From positions 3,727,501 to 3,791,500 of the forward strand of contig NZ_PGET01000001.1 in NCBI RefSeq assembly GCF_002797975.1: a stretch of 64,000 nucleotides of DNA, in the 5' to 3' direction. Both the position numbers and the translations under genes were made by a program. Source of the stretch: [Clostridium] celerecrescens 18A. Its GTDB lineage: Bacteria > Bacillota > Clostridia > Lachnospirales > Lachnospiraceae. The notes below the pieces were generated by a model. It did no database searches. It was not told the origin of the DNA and saw nothing but the letters and a program-made list of their open reading frames with translations. Each line of letters starts with the position of its first letter. Within the stretch, counting starts at the first letter, position 1. Below, one piece after another: positions 53,322-62,734 of this stretch.

Positions 53322-54020
53322 CTATTCCTCAATTTTCCCCTCCAAAGATGCCTCCGCCTGATCGGAGTGCTCTTTTTCCCGATAGGAAGACAGCTCTGTC
53401 TGCAGTTTAGACAGCGTTTCTTCCAATTCCTTGACCCGCTCTTCCATCTTGCAGTAATGATCCATGGTCACCAGATTGCTTTCCTTCTTGGGAAGGGGCA
53501 CGCCATCGATCTTAATCGGACGGGCGGGAATTCCGACCGCAGTCACGTTGCTTTCCAAAGGCTTTAATAGCACGGCATTTGCCGCTATGGTACAATTATC
53601 ACCTACCTCAAAGGAGCCCAGAATCTTAGCTCCCGCTCCCACGGTCACATTATTACCAAGGGTGGGATGGCGCTTTCCCTTATTAAGTCCCACACCGCCT
53701 AAAGTCACTCCCTGGTAAATCGTACAATTATCTCCTACCACCGTAGTTTCTCCGATCACCACTCCGCTGCCATGGTCAATTAAAATCCCATGCCCCAGCT
53801 GCGCGCCGGGATGAATCTCGATCAGTGTAAAAAATCTTGCCAGCTGGGAAATAAACCTGGCTATAAAAAACATCTTATGCTGGTAAAACAAGTGAGCAAA
53901 ACGATGCCAGATCAACGCATGAACACCCTGATAGAGCAAAAGCACTTCAAGCTTGCTTCTGGCCGCCGGATCCCGCTCTTTTACTGCCGTAACATCAAGC
54001 CATATATCCTTTAATATCAT
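53322..54020 (-). CDS. cysE: Serine O-acetyltransferase
   Basis: This 232-residue enzyme makes O-acetylserine for cysteine synthesis. It has a helical N-terminal domain (1-65) and a left-handed beta-helix with hexapeptide repeats (about 66-170). The conserved LGHGILIDHGSGVVIGETTV carries catalytic His/Asp, followed by IYQGVTLGG. The C-terminal coiled region (about 185-225) is longer than in short EpsC types. GGAAGGG precedes the ATG. Confidence 0.94.
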   Translation of the reverse strand: MILKDIWLDVTAVKERDPAARSKLEVLLLYQGVHALIWHRFAHLFYQHKMFFIARFISQLARFFTLIEIHPGAQLGHGILIDHGSGVVIGETTVVGDNCTIYQGVTLGGVGLNKGKRHPTLGNNVTVGAGAKILGSFEVGDNCTIAANAVLLKPLESNVTAVGIPARPIKIDGVPLPKKESNLVTMDHYCKMEERVKELEETLSKLQTELSSYREKEHSDQAEASLEGKIEE

Positions 54021-54121
54021 ATTACCCTTCCTTCTCTTTACTGCCTACTCTTATTTGAAGTAGTATATCATATGACGGCTTAAGAAAAAAGGGGAATTTA
54101 CGTTTTATCTGCCACAAAAAC

Positions 54122-54154
54122 AGCCGTTCCGCTTTTGCCATCTGCGGAACGGCT
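54122..54154 (-). terminator. Terminator after the PrcB-like lipoprotein gene
   Basis: AGCCGTTCCGC pairs perfectly with GCGGAACGGCT. On the minus strand it is followed by GTTTTTG, 16 bases after the stop. Confidence 0.85.
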
Positions 54155-54169
54155 ATTTCAACTTCTTTT

Positions 54170-54601
54170 CTACTGAAACACTACCGGAAGCTCTGACATC
54201 TCGGTTTTAATGACGATGAAGGGATAAGAGGGTTCCGTCCCCATATTCTCTCCCTTTTCCGGGCCGATCAGTTCCGTATCCAGGACAATGGAATTATCTG
54301 TCAGATAAAGATCATTGACTGCGATGCTATATCCCCCACCGGCCTGCTTTCCGAAACCAACCACTATGTAAAGGTTCTGATCATCGCTGTAGGTCAGCTT
54401 AAAAGGTGACTGCTGCTTCTCAGCAATGATCTGGCTAAGTTCCTGCGGTATATCTGCGTCAGCTACCACGGTAAATTCCAGATCCCGCACCTTATCACCA
54501 CTATCCTTGTTTAAAGTACACCCGCTTAAGGTACGTACTACCAGTACCCACATGGCCAGGCCAAAAAAAATCATCCATCTTCTGCTAAACAGTCTCTTCA
54601 T
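54170..54601 (-). CDS. PrcB-like lipoprotein
   Basis: This is a 143-residue protein. The N-terminal hydrophobic segment ends in LSGCTLN (lipobox Cys about 28). A PrcB C-terminal-type domain follows (about 60-142: SPFKLTYSDDQNLYIVVGFG and AGGGYSIAVNDLYLTDNSIV). PrcB was described as a subunit of the treponemal dentilisin complex; in Clostridia such proteins are stand-alone and uncharacterised. It appears monocistronic. Confidence 0.78.
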   Translation of the reverse strand: MKRLFSRRWMIFFGLAMWVLVVRTLSGCTLNKDSGDKVRDLEFTVVADADIPQELSQIIAEKQQSPFKLTYSDDQNLYIVVGFGKQAGGGYSIAVNDLYLTDNSIVLDTELIGPEKGENMGTEPSYPFIVIKTEMSELPVVFQ

Positions 54602-54786
54602 AGCACACTCCCCAACTTATTAATTATTACTATATATATGGGGAAGAAACGGATTTTATGAAGGGATTTACGCTTTTTTACGGACTGGGATCCAAATTTC
54701 GTTCTTACCTCCCGCTCTCTCTGATAGCTTCAGCATAATATAATTTCAGAATATAATCGCAACTTTTCCTGCACAAAAAGGTGAAT

Positions 54787-55668
54787 TTATGATTTTCCTG
54801 TGATACCCCTGTACATTTCCGGCCTGCGGTCACGGAAAAGCCCCCAGTTTCTCCTGTCAGCCATCATCTGATCCAGATCAAAGGAAGCGCATATGAACCC
54901 TTCTTCCTCCCTGCCCATAGAAGCTATGACAGCCCCGGTATTATCCGTAATAAAGGAAGAACCATAAAATCTAAGAGAGGAGCTTTGATTCCCGTTTGAC
55001 GTACAGGGAATAACAGATTCCACTCCAATCCGGTTAGCCGCTATGACCGGTATGATATTGGAAGCAGCGTGTCCCTGCATGCAGCGCCTCCAGTGCTCCA
55101 TGCTGTCGCATTCCAGGATGGGCTCACTTCCAATGGCAGTAGGATATAAGATCAGCTCCGCTCCCTGTAACCCCAGGCACCTTGCTGTCTCCGGAAACCA
55201 CTGATCCCAGCAGATCCCTACGCCGATTTTCCCATACATGGTATTAAATACCTGAAAGCCGGTGTCTCCGGGAGTGAAATAAAATTTTTCCTGGTAGTAA
55301 TGATCATCGGGAATATGAGTCTTCCGGTATATTCCAAGATTTGTCCCATCTCCGTCAAGGACAGCCACTGAATTAAACATGGTATTTCCTGACCGCTCAT
55401 AAAAGCTGATGGGAAGCACCACCTGAAGCTCAGCCGCAATCCCGGCGAAATGCTTAACCGCCTGGTTCTCCTCTGCCGGTTCTGCATATTCATAAAAGTC
55501 ATACCGCCTCTCCTGGCAGAAGTATTGCCGTTCAAACAGCTCCGGAAGGAGAATGACCTTTGCCCCTTCCCCTGCTGCCTGCCTTACCAGTCTTTCCGCA
55601 TGTTCAATATTCTTTTTAACGTCATCGCAGCATCTCATCTGAACTGCCGCTACTGTTACATCTCTCAT
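54787..55668 (-). CDS. aguB: N-carbamoylputrescine amidase
   Basis: This 293-residue nitrilase-superfamily enzyme hydrolyses N-carbamoylputrescine to putrescine, CO2 and ammonia. The Glu-Lys-Cys triad is visible in VILLPELFERQYFCQ, YRKTHIPDDHYYQEKFYF and GVGICWDQWFPETAR. The sequence is characteristic of AguB rather than other amidases. It is last in the polyamine operon, 96 bp after aguA. Confidence 0.95.
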   Translation of the reverse strand: MRDVTVAAVQMRCCDDVKKNIEHAERLVRQAAGEGAKVILLPELFERQYFCQERRYDFYEYAEPAEENQAVKHFAGIAAELQVVLPISFYERSGNTMFNSVAVLDGDGTNLGIYRKTHIPDDHYYQEKFYFTPGDTGFQVFNTMYGKIGVGICWDQWFPETARCLGLQGAELILYPTAIGSEPILECDSMEHWRRCMQGHAASNIIPVIAANRIGVESVIPCTSNGNQSSSLRFYGSSFITDNTGAVIASMGREEEGFICASFDLDQMMADRRNWGLFRDRRPEMYRGITGKS

Positions 55669-55764
55669 GAAATTCTCCTTCCGGTATCGTTTCTATCGTG
55701 CGGACGCCCGACATGAATAACCCAGCGGAGTCCGGTCACCCGATCTATGAAAGGCACGTCCGGA

Positions 55765-56859
55765 CTACAACGGAATTTGTTGTGTAATGCAGTGAATATT
55801 TCCGCCTCCTACAATAATATCTCTTGCATACACCGGATAGATTCTTCTCTCAGGGAAGCACTCCCCTAATATCCGTACTGCCTCTGAATCATGAACATCC
55901 CCAAACTGTGGAACAATAACCCCTCCATTGGATATATAAAAATTCACATAGCTGGCAGCCAGGCGCTCTCCAGCCTCCCTCTCATCCTCTCCCGGTTCAA
56001 AGGAAAAGCCTGAAAGCTCCTCTTTCGTAATGCAGACCGGTTTCTTAGGTATGGCAAGCTTGTGTATTTTAAAATGTCTACCCGCTGCATCTGTTTCCTG
56101 TTCCAGTATTCTCAAATCAGCCAGAGACATCTCATACTGTGGATCATCCTCATCATCCGTCCAGGCTAACACCACTTCTCCCGGCCGGACAAACGCGCAG
56201 ACATTATCAACATGCTCATTAGTTTCATCCTGATAAATTCCTGCTTTCAGCCAGATGACCTTTAAAGCCCCCAGATAACTTTTCAGTAGTTCTTCAATCT
56301 GAAGCTTAGAAAGAGACGGATTCCGTCCGCCACTTAAAAGACAGGCTTCCGTCACCAAGAGCGTACCTTCCCCATCCGAGTGTATAGAACCTCCCTCCAG
56401 TACAAAATGCTTTGCATCGTAAACCGGATAGTCAAAAAATTCACAGAAACGACCTGCAAGAAGGTCATCCTTTTGCCAGTCCGGATACAACCCGTCAAAA
56501 GTTCCTCCCCAGGCATTAAACTGCCAGTCGATTCCCCTGACCTTACGTTCCTTATTGACTACAAAGGTAGGTCCCACATCTCTTGCCCATGCGTCGTCAG
56601 ATTCCATGTCGATCACCTGGATCCGGTCCGAAAGCATTTCTCTGGCGCATTCCATTACATCAGACTCCGCCAGTACGATCACCTGCTCGCTGTCTGCAAT
56701 AGCCTCCGCGATTTCAGCAAAGGCCTTCCTTGCCCTTCCGGCCCCAAAGGGCCAGGAGCCGGGACGCTTGGGCCAGATCATGATACAGCTCCGATGAGGC
56801 TCAAATTCCCCCGGCATATAAAATCCATCCGCCGCCGGGAAGCTTTTTAATTTTTCCAT
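55765..56859 (-). CDS. aguA: Agmatine deiminase
   Basis: This 364-residue guanidino-modifying enzyme converts agmatine to N-carbamoylputrescine and ammonia. It begins [36 protein letters not shown] and the catalytic Cys in [13 protein letters not shown] are intact. It works with AguB to route arginine-derived agmatine to putrescine. Its neighbours in the operon are nspC and aguB. Confidence 0.96.
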   Translation of the reverse strand: MEKLKSFPAADGFYMPGEFEPHRSCIMIWPKRPGSWPFGAGRARKAFAEIAEAIADSEQVIVLAESDVMECAREMLSDRIQVIDMESDDAWARDVGPTFVVNKERKVRGIDWQFNAWGGTFDGLYPDWQKDDLLAGRFCEFFDYPVYDAKHFVLEGGSIHSDGEGTLLVTEACLLSGGRNPSLSKLQIEELLKSYLGALKVIWLKAGIYQDETNEHVDNVCAFVRPGEVVLAWTDDEDDPQYEMSLADLRILEQETDAAGRHFKIHKLAIPKKPVCITKEELSGFSFEPGEDEREAGERLAASYVNFYISNGGVIVPQFGDVHDSEAVRILGECFPERRIYPVYARDIIVGGGNIHCITQQIPL

Positions 56860-56900
56860 AGTTTGTCTCCTGATGAATCATGGGGATATGCTTGTAACTC

Positions 56901-58022
56901 CTAGGCCAGCCTGTTCTTAAAATCCTCATAGCCAAACCTTTTTATAACACGACATTCTCCATCCTGATCCATGATAGCGATGTCAGGAAGGGGCATCCCG
57001 TTAAAGGTGTTATTCTTCACCATGGAATAGATGGCCATATCCATAAAGTACAGCTTATCTCCAGGCTTTATTTCCCTGTCAAAGGAATAGTCACCGATCA
57101 CGTCCCCTGCCAGACAGGTGCAGGAGGACAGCCGGTAGGTAAAAGCCTTTTCTCCCGGTTCTCCGCTGTTCTTTAAAGGCGGCCGGTACGGCATTTCCAG
57201 CACATCAGGCATATGGCAGGCTGCGGAAGCATCAAGGATCAAAGTCTTTATCCCATTTTCCACCACATCCATGACCTCTGTCACCAGATATCCTGCATTA
57301 AGTGCCACTGCCTCTCCAGGTTCCAGATAAATCTGAAGACCATACTTCTCCTGCATTCTCTTAATGCAGGCTTCCAGCAGCACGATGTCGTAATCCTCTC
57401 TGGTAATATGATGTCCTCCGCCCATGTTAAGCCAGGACACTCCGGATAAATACTTCCCGAACTTTTCCTCCACGGCATCCAGGGTCTTTTTTAAATCATC
57501 TGAATTCTGCTCACATAAGGTGTGGAAATGGAGCCCTGATATCCAGGGCAGCCACTCCTCCTTAAAATTATCAATGATTACACCAAGCCTTGATCCGGGC
57601 GCACAGGGGTCATAGATTTCATGGCCTTCCTGGGTGGAGCACTGGGGATTGATCCTGATACCTGCACTTACCCCTTCTAAAGCACCTTTGTACTTCTCCA
57701 GCTGAGAAAACGAGTTGAATATAATGTGATCGCAGATCTTCACCAGCTCTTTAAAGTCCTCTTCCTTATACGCGGGGGCAAAAACGTGATTTTCAAGCCC
57801 CATCTCCTCGTTCCCCAGCCTGGCCTCATAAAGCCCGCTGGCCGTAGTTCCGTCAAGATACTTACCGATGAGGGGGTACTCCGCAAAGCAGGAAAATGCC
57901 TTCTGTGCCAACAGGATCCTGCACCCGGTATTTTCTTTTACCTGGCTTAGGATTTTTAAATTCTTCTCCAGTCTTCCCTCGTCGATCACATAACAGGGTG
58001 TTTTTAGCTCTTCGATCCTCAT
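56901..58022 (-). CDS. nspC: Carboxynorspermidine/carboxyspermidine decarboxylase
   Basis: This 373-residue alanine-racemase-fold PLP enzyme decarboxylates carboxyspermidine (or carboxynorspermidine) to spermidine (or norspermidine). The PLP Lys is in RILLAQKAFSCF, GGGHHITREDYD marks the phosphate site, and LEPGEAVALNAGYLV and LDASAACHMPDVLEMPYRPP are NspC-specific. Its ribosome binding site lies in the end of the preceding dehydrogenase gene, so the two are coupled. Confidence 0.95.
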   Translation of the reverse strand: MRIEELKTPCYVIDEGRLEKNLKILSQVKENTGCRILLAQKAFSCFAEYPLIGKYLDGTTASGLYEARLGNEEMGLENHVFAPAYKEEDFKELVKICDHIIFNSFSQLEKYKGALEGVSAGIRINPQCSTQEGHEIYDPCAPGSRLGVIIDNFKEEWLPWISGLHFHTLCEQNSDDLKKTLDAVEEKFGKYLSGVSWLNMGGGHHITREDYDIVLLEACIKRMQEKYGLQIYLEPGEAVALNAGYLVTEVMDVVENGIKTLILDASAACHMPDVLEMPYRPPLKNSGEPGEKAFTYRLSSCTCLAGDVIGDYSFDREIKPGDKLYFMDMAIYSMVKNNTFNGMPLPDIAIMDQDGECRVIKRFGYEDFKNRLA

Positions 58023-58028
58023 TTTTTC

Positions 58029-59297
58029 CTATCTCCAAACCGTAACAGTTTCCGGGTCCTCACATACCACCCATGGAAGTCCCCATTTGTTTAAAGCCTC
58101 CATATAGGGATCCGGGTCAAACTCTTCCACATTAAATACCCCCGGCTTCTTCCACTGGCCGGTTAATACCATCAGGCTCCCGATCATGGCCGGAACTCCG
58201 GTGGTATAGGAAATCGCCTGGGATTCCACCTCTTTATAGCATTCCTCATGATCGCATACGTTGTAGATGTAAATAGTCTTTTCCTTTCCATCCTTTACCC
58301 CCGTAAAGATGCATCCAATATTGGTCTTTCCTTTGGTTCTTGGGCCAAGGGACGCCGGATCTGGAAGCAGGGCTTTTAGAAACTGAATGGGCACGATCTC
58401 CTGTCCGTTAAACTCAACGGGGGAGGTGGAAAGCATACCTACGTTTTCCAGGCACTTCATATGGGTCAAATAGCTCTGTCCAAAGGTCATGAAGAAACGG
58501 ATTCTCTTTACCCCGGGAATGTTCTTTGCCAGGGATTCAATCTCCTCATGGTGAAGCAGGTACATGTCCTTTTCCCCAACCTCAGGGAAATTATATTTGG
58601 ATTTAATCTCCATGGGCTCTGTCTCAATCCAGCGGCCATCCTCCCAATAGGAACCGTTGGAGGATACTTCCCTTAAGTTGATTTCAGGGTTAAAATTTGT
58701 TGCAAAGGGATACCCATGATCCCCTCCGTTGCAGTCTAAAATATCAATGGTATGAATTTCGTCAAAATAGTGCTTTAAGGCATAAGCAGAAAATACGCTG
58801 GTAACTCCAGGATCGAACCCGCTTCCAAGCAATGCGGTAATGCCTGCATTCTCAAAACGCTCCTTGTAAACCCACTGCCAGGAATAATCAAAAAGGGCGG
58901 TAAACCCGAGCTCTTCACAACGCTTCTCATAGATCGCCCTCCACTCCGGATCATCCGTATTCTCAGGCTCAAAGTTAGCGGTATCAATGTAATCTACCCC
59001 TGTTGCAAGACATGCATCCATGATGGTTAGATCCTGATAGGGAAGAGCCACATTTAATACGGCATCCGGCTTATAATCCTTTATAAGGGCAATTACCTCT
59101 TCCACGTGATCCGCATCAACCTTAGCTGTTTCAATTCTTGTATTTGTTGTCCCTGCAAGCTTATCCTTTAGGGCATCGCATTTCTCTTTTGTCCTGCTTG
59201 CGATACAAATGTCTGTAAACACCTCGCTGTTCTGACAGCACTTCCGGATTGCCACAGAGGCTACCCCTCCACAACCGATAATTAATAATCTGCTCAT
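58029..59297 (-). CDS. Carboxyspermidine dehydrogenase (saccharopine dehydrogenase family)
   Basis: This 422-residue NAD(P)-dependent enzyme condenses putrescine with aspartate semialdehyde to carboxyspermidine (CASDH). It has the Rossmann start LLIIGCGGVASVAIRKC, DYIDTANFEPENTDDPEW, ALLGSGFDPGVTSVFSAYA and a C-terminal domain typical of CASDH. It overlaps speE by 4 bp and precedes nspC, its pathway partner, by 6 bp. Confidence 0.94.
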   Translation of the reverse strand: MSRLLIIGCGGVASVAIRKCCQNSEVFTDICIASRTKEKCDALKDKLAGTTNTRIETAKVDADHVEEVIALIKDYKPDAVLNVALPYQDLTIMDACLATGVDYIDTANFEPENTDDPEWRAIYEKRCEELGFTALFDYSWQWVYKERFENAGITALLGSGFDPGVTSVFSAYALKHYFDEIHTIDILDCNGGDHGYPFATNFNPEINLREVSSNGSYWEDGRWIETEPMEIKSKYNFPEVGEKDMYLLHHEEIESLAKNIPGVKRIRFFMTFGQSYLTHMKCLENVGMLSTSPVEFNGQEIVPIQFLKALLPDPASLGPRTKGKTNIGCIFTGVKDGKEKTIYIYNVCDHEECYKEVESQAISYTTGVPAMIGSLMVLTGQWKKPGVFNVEEFDPDPYMEALNKWGLPWVVCEDPETVTVWR

Positions 59298-60151
59298 TCC
59301 TTTTCCTCCTCTTTCAGTAAATCTTCCACGTATTTAGGCAGCATGAACGCGCCTGTATGAAGATTCGTTGTATAATACCAGGTTTCAATTTTTAACTGAT
59401 TCCATAGTTCTGGTTTAAAATCATTGATGGGATGATATTTTTTCGATGCAAACCCAAACAGCCAGTAGCCGGACGGGCAGGTGGGAATATGGGCCTGATA
59501 AACACGGCTTATGGGGAAGGAACGGAATACCTTCCGGTGCATGCTTCTGCACGCCGTCTCATCATCATCGTAAAAAGGACTTCCATGCTGATAGACCATA
59601 ATGCCATCGCTTCGCAGCGCCTTATAGCAGCTGCCGTAAAATTCCTTGGTGAAAAGCCCCTCCGTATGTCCGAAAGGATCCGTGGAATCATTGATGATAA
59701 GGTCATATTCCTCTTTTTTGCTTCTTAAGAAACGGAGCCCGTCATCATAATATACCTTGACCCTGGGATCAGAAAGCCCGCAGGATACTTCAGGAAAAAT
59801 ATCCCGGCACACGTCTACAAACAGTTTATCCGTTTCAACCACATCGATGGACTGAATGAACGGGTACTGCAAAAGCTCCTTTGACACCCCTCCGTCGCCT
59901 CCGCCGATGATCAGCACATCCTTAACATTTGGATGGACTGCCATGGGAACATGGGTCACCATTTCATCGTAAATAAACTCATCTTTTTCTGAAAAAACAA
60001 TGTCTCCATCCAAAGACACAAACTTTCCAAATTCCTGGGATTCGAACACGTCAATTCTCTGGTATTCACTTTCACCGGAAAATAGCTGTTTATCAATCCG
60101 CACCGAAAGCTTCACATTGGAAGTGTGAAATTTTGAAAACCATATCTCCAT
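59294..60151 (-). CDS. speE: Spermidine synthase (aminopropyltransferase)
   Basis: This 285-residue aminopropyltransferase has the cofactor motif DVLIIGGGDGGVSKELLQYP, VVETDKLFV, and the catalytic-site INDSTDPFGHTEGLF. It would transfer aminopropyl from decarboxylated SAM to putrescine. No speD (SAM decarboxylase) gene is in the window, so its donor must come from elsewhere or it uses another reaction. It lies 6 bp after speA and overlaps the dehydrogenase gene. Confidence 0.94.
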   Translation of the reverse strand: MEIWFSKFHTSNVKLSVRIDKQLFSGESEYQRIDVFESQEFGKFVSLDGDIVFSEKDEFIYDEMVTHVPMAVHPNVKDVLIIGGGDGGVSKELLQYPFIQSIDVVETDKLFVDVCRDIFPEVSCGLSDPRVKVYYDDGLRFLRSKKEEYDLIINDSTDPFGHTEGLFTKEFYGSCYKALRSDGIMVYQHGSPFYDDDETACRSMHRKVFRSFPISRVYQAHIPTCPSGYWLFGFASKKYHPINDFKPELWNQLKIETWYYTTNLHTGAFMLPKYVEDLLKEEEKE

Positions 60152-60157
60152 CTTTTC

Positions 60158-61630
60158 CTACCTCTCCCCTTCTTTAACATGCTCCTTTAACACCATCAGC
60201 CGTTCTACTGCCGGATCCTCGGTTCCCTGCATGGAACAGCCCATTTCCCTGGCATAAATAATGTACTCCACGATCTCTTCCGTAATCATCTCTCCCGGCG
60301 CCAGGATAGGAATACCCGGAGGATAACACATGACAAACTCCCCGCTTATACTTCCTGCGGATTCCCCTACCGGTACGGATACCTTTGGGGAATAAAATGC
60401 TTTCTGAGGTGATACTTCCACTTTGGGGGCAATGTATTCTCCTGACAGCATACCCGTCCGGTCCTTTTTGTAAAGGCGTTCAATATCTGCCAGTGCTCCC
60501 ACCAGACGTTCAATATCCTGAATCCGGTCACCGATGGAAATGTAGGCAAGAAGGTTGCAGATATCCCCGAATTCGATCTGGATATCATATTCATCCCGGA
60601 GCAGATCATAGACCTCAATTCCTGCCAGCCCATTTCCCAGGGTATAAACTGAAAGCTTTGTCACGTCGTAATCAAAAATGCTGGTTCCATTGATCAGATC
60701 CCTTCCATAAGCATAGTATCCGCCGATGGAATTGATCTCTCCCCTGGCATATTCTGCCATTTCCACAACCTTTGCAAAGGACTCTTCCCCCCGCAGAGCA
60801 AGGTTCCTTCTTGATATATCAAGGCTTGATAAAAGAAGGTAAGAGGCGCTGGTGGTCTGGGTTAAGTTTATGATCTGACGCACGTAATCCCCATTCACTC
60901 CTTTGTTTAAAAGGAGTAGGGAGCTTTGTGTCAGGCTTCCTCCTGACTTGTGCATGGAGACCGCCGACATATCCGCACCCGCTTCCATGGCGGAAACCGG
61001 AAGCCCCTTCCCAAAATAGAGATGGGTGCCATGAGCTTCATCAGCCAGAACCTTCATCCCGTGGGCATGGGCCAGCCGGACAATGGAGCGGATATCCGAG
61101 CAGATTCCATAATACGTGGGATTGTTAACAAATACCGCCACTGCATCGGGATTTTCCATAATTGCCTTTTCCACCTGGCCGATCTCCATGCCAAGGGAAA
61201 TACCCAGCATGCTGTTCACTTCTGGATTTACATAAATCGGAACCGCCCCGCATAATACCAGAGCATTTAAGGCGCTTCTATGGACATTTCTCGGAAGAAT
61301 GATTTTATCCCCCGCCTTGCATACAGACAGGATCATGCTCTGTACAGCCGACGTGGTTCCTCCCACCATCAAAAATGCATCTGCCGCCCCAAAAGCATCT
61401 GCTGTCAACCGTTCCGCATCCCGGATCACAGACACCGGATGGCATAGATTATCAAGCGGCTTCATGGAATTTACATCAAGTCCGACGCACCGTTCCCCCA
61501 AAAGGCGGGCAAGCTCCGGATTACCCCTTCCCCGTTTATGGCCTGGCACATCAAAGGGTACTACCCTCTTTTTTTGAAATGTTTCAAGAGCTTCGTAAAT
61601 AGGCGCCCTCATCTGATCTTCTTTGTTCAT
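60158..61630 (-). CDS. speA: Arginine/lysine/ornithine decarboxylase (fold III PLP)
   Basis: This 490-residue fold III decarboxylase, the short Firmicutes SpeA/Cad type, starts at MNKEDQMRAPIYEALETFQK (AGGAGAGG upstream; an in-frame GTG contains that site). It has the PLP region HGMKVLADEAHGTHLYFG and the Lys in SMHKSGGSLTQSSLLLLN. Context with aguA/aguB points to arginine decarboxylation to agmatine. It is first in the polyamine operon behind a long structured leader. Confidence 0.93.
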   Translation of the reverse strand: MNKEDQMRAPIYEALETFQKKRVVPFDVPGHKRGRGNPELARLLGERCVGLDVNSMKPLDNLCHPVSVIRDAERLTADAFGAADAFLMVGGTTSAVQSMILSVCKAGDKIILPRNVHRSALNALVLCGAVPIYVNPEVNSMLGISLGMEIGQVEKAIMENPDAVAVFVNNPTYYGICSDIRSIVRLAHAHGMKVLADEAHGTHLYFGKGLPVSAMEAGADMSAVSMHKSGGSLTQSSLLLLNKGVNGDYVRQIINLTQTTSASYLLLSSLDISRRNLALRGEESFAKVVEMAEYARGEINSIGGYYAYGRDLINGTSIFDYDVTKLSVYTLGNGLAGIEVYDLLRDEYDIQIEFGDICNLLAYISIGDRIQDIERLVGALADIERLYKKDRTGMLSGEYIAPKVEVSPQKAFYSPKVSVPVGESAGSISGEFVMCYPPGIPILAPGEMITEEIVEYIIYAREMGCSMQGTEDPAVERLMVLKEHVKEGER

Positions 61631-61727
61631 ATGGCTCTTACCTCTCCTAGTCACGGGATGTTTCTCCCTCTTTTGTCGCTGAAACGTAAGTGTCGCCTAA
61701 TTTGGCGCGGATTATTTCAATGCAAAA

Positions 61728-61754
61728 AGGCAGGTGATTATTCATCACCTGCCT
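61728..61754 (-). terminator. Intrinsic terminator in the speA leader
   Basis: A perfect 10-bp stem AGGCAGGTGA/TCACCTGCCT with a 7-base loop is followed on the minus strand by TTTTT, about 100 bases before the speA start. It could attenuate the polyamine operon. An upstream stem TCATGAAT/ATTCATGA (about 61761-61811) encloses a GGGC/GCCC hairpin. Confidence 0.8.
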
Positions 61755-61808
61755 GCAATTTCATGAATGATAGTTCAAGTAAGGGCATTTTGCCCGTCTT
61801 TTATTCAT

Positions 61809-62046
61809 GACAATTATCGTTTTCGAGTCTACATAGCAAATATGTTGTCCCTGCTATTATTGATCGTTTCACAAGTGATGTGCATTCGCACGGATTATAA
61901 AGTAATCAACTTATAAAATTTGAGCTTTTAACTCAATCAATAATGTGGTTTCCCACGCTCGGCAGCTGACCCGCCTGTCCGTCTGGGCTTAACTTCTTAC
62001 GAAGTGGTCAATATTTGTATGAAAACGATAATGTCTCTTCATATCG
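61809..62046 (-). promoter_or_regulatory. Long structured leader RNA of the polyamine operon (riboswitch candidate)
   Basis: The minus-strand RNA has a closing helix of 11 bp or more (62021-62035 with 61809-61824) and an inner CAAATAT/ATATTTG helix (62011-62017 with 61837-61843). It also has GNRA-capped hairpins ACUUC-GUAA-GAAGU (61992-62005) and GUGG-GAAA-CCAC (61945-61956). A 9-bp helix AUUAUUGAU/AUCAAUAAU (61936-61944 with 61856-61864) abuts the latter and encloses further small stems such as GTGC-GAAT-GCAC. This multi-branch fold followed by a terminator looks like a riboswitch or attenuator. I cannot match it to a known class. Confidence 0.6.
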
Positions 62047-62052
62047 GGGTAA

Positions 62053-62082
62053 AGAATAACATATTTTACAGCTTCATGTCAA
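62053..62082 (-). promoter_or_regulatory. Promoter of the polyamine operon leader
   Basis: On the minus strand a perfect TTGACA, an 18-bp spacer and TATTCT predict transcription from about 62046, about 415 bases upstream of speA. Confidence 0.65.
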
Positions 62083-62102
62083 TAAAAATTTTATATTTTT
62101 TG

Positions 62103-62153
62103 AAAACAGCCGCTGATGGGAATCTCTATTATTCCCATCAGCGGCTGTTTTTC
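62103..62153. terminator. Strong bidirectional terminator after spoIIID
   Basis: A perfect 21-bp stem (AAAACAGCCGCTGATGGGAA... and its complement) with a 7-base loop and T-runs on both sides lies 14 bases after the spoIIID stop. It isolates spoIIID from the polyamine operon. Confidence 0.92.
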
Positions 62154-62167
62154 ACTTTTTTGTCCTA

Positions 62168-62440
62168 TCAATTCTTTTTGCTGCACATCTGAAGGCGATG
62201 CTGGTATTTCTCTTTGGTGGCAAGGCCGCCTCTTATATGACGCTCGGATTTGTTAATATCAAGGATTACCCTGGCCCGGGCTGCCAGGGACGGATTAATG
62301 TGTTCCAAACGGTCCGTAACATCTTTATGTACCGTAGATTTGGAAATCCCAAATTTCTTCGCTGTCTGCCTCACGGTCGCATGATAGTCTATGATGTAGT
62401 TGGCGATCGCAACCGCGCGTTCTTCAATATATTCCTTCAA
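62168..62440 (-). CDS. spoIIID: Sporulation transcription factor SpoIIID
   Basis: This 90-residue DNA-binding protein of the mother-cell programme activates or represses sigma-E and sigma-K genes. It has the HTH VRQTAKKFGISKSTVHKDVT, then the family-specific basic C-terminal helix KSERHIRGGLATKEKYQ. The start is TTG with AGGGGG upstream, and the length is as in B. subtilis. The 294-base spacer upstream to 62734 holds no other gene. Confidence 0.95.
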   Translation of the reverse strand: MKEYIEERAVAIANYIIDYHATVRQTAKKFGISKSTVHKDVTDRLEHINPSLAARARVILDINKSERHIRGGLATKEKYQHRLQMCSKKN

Positions 62441-62734
62441 GAAAATCCCCCTGCTAGGACGTTTTTACATACTTATGCAGGAGGAGTAGTAAGTATGAAT
62501 GGTTATCCCCACTGATTACAGATGAAATTTTTTAAGACCTTTAATCCGTTTTTCAGGCGCGCCGCTTTACAGAATTTTATAAAATTCTTTCAACAGCAAG
62601 TCATTTTCTGTATGAAATTTTGCCACTTTTTTCCCTGCATAGCGGAATACTCCGGTCTCGCTGGTTCCCGGCAAAGCCAGCCTTGCCTTGCATTCATAAA
62701 AGGACTGCTGGTAGTCCAGGCCTTCTGCTGTTTT

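Noticed and set aside
61980..62010. 5S rRNA or 6S RNA fragment
   Set aside because: GAAGTTAAG resembles a 5S loop over only nine bases, and the surrounding sequence does not continue the match; the multi-branch fold does not fit a 6S-type rod either.
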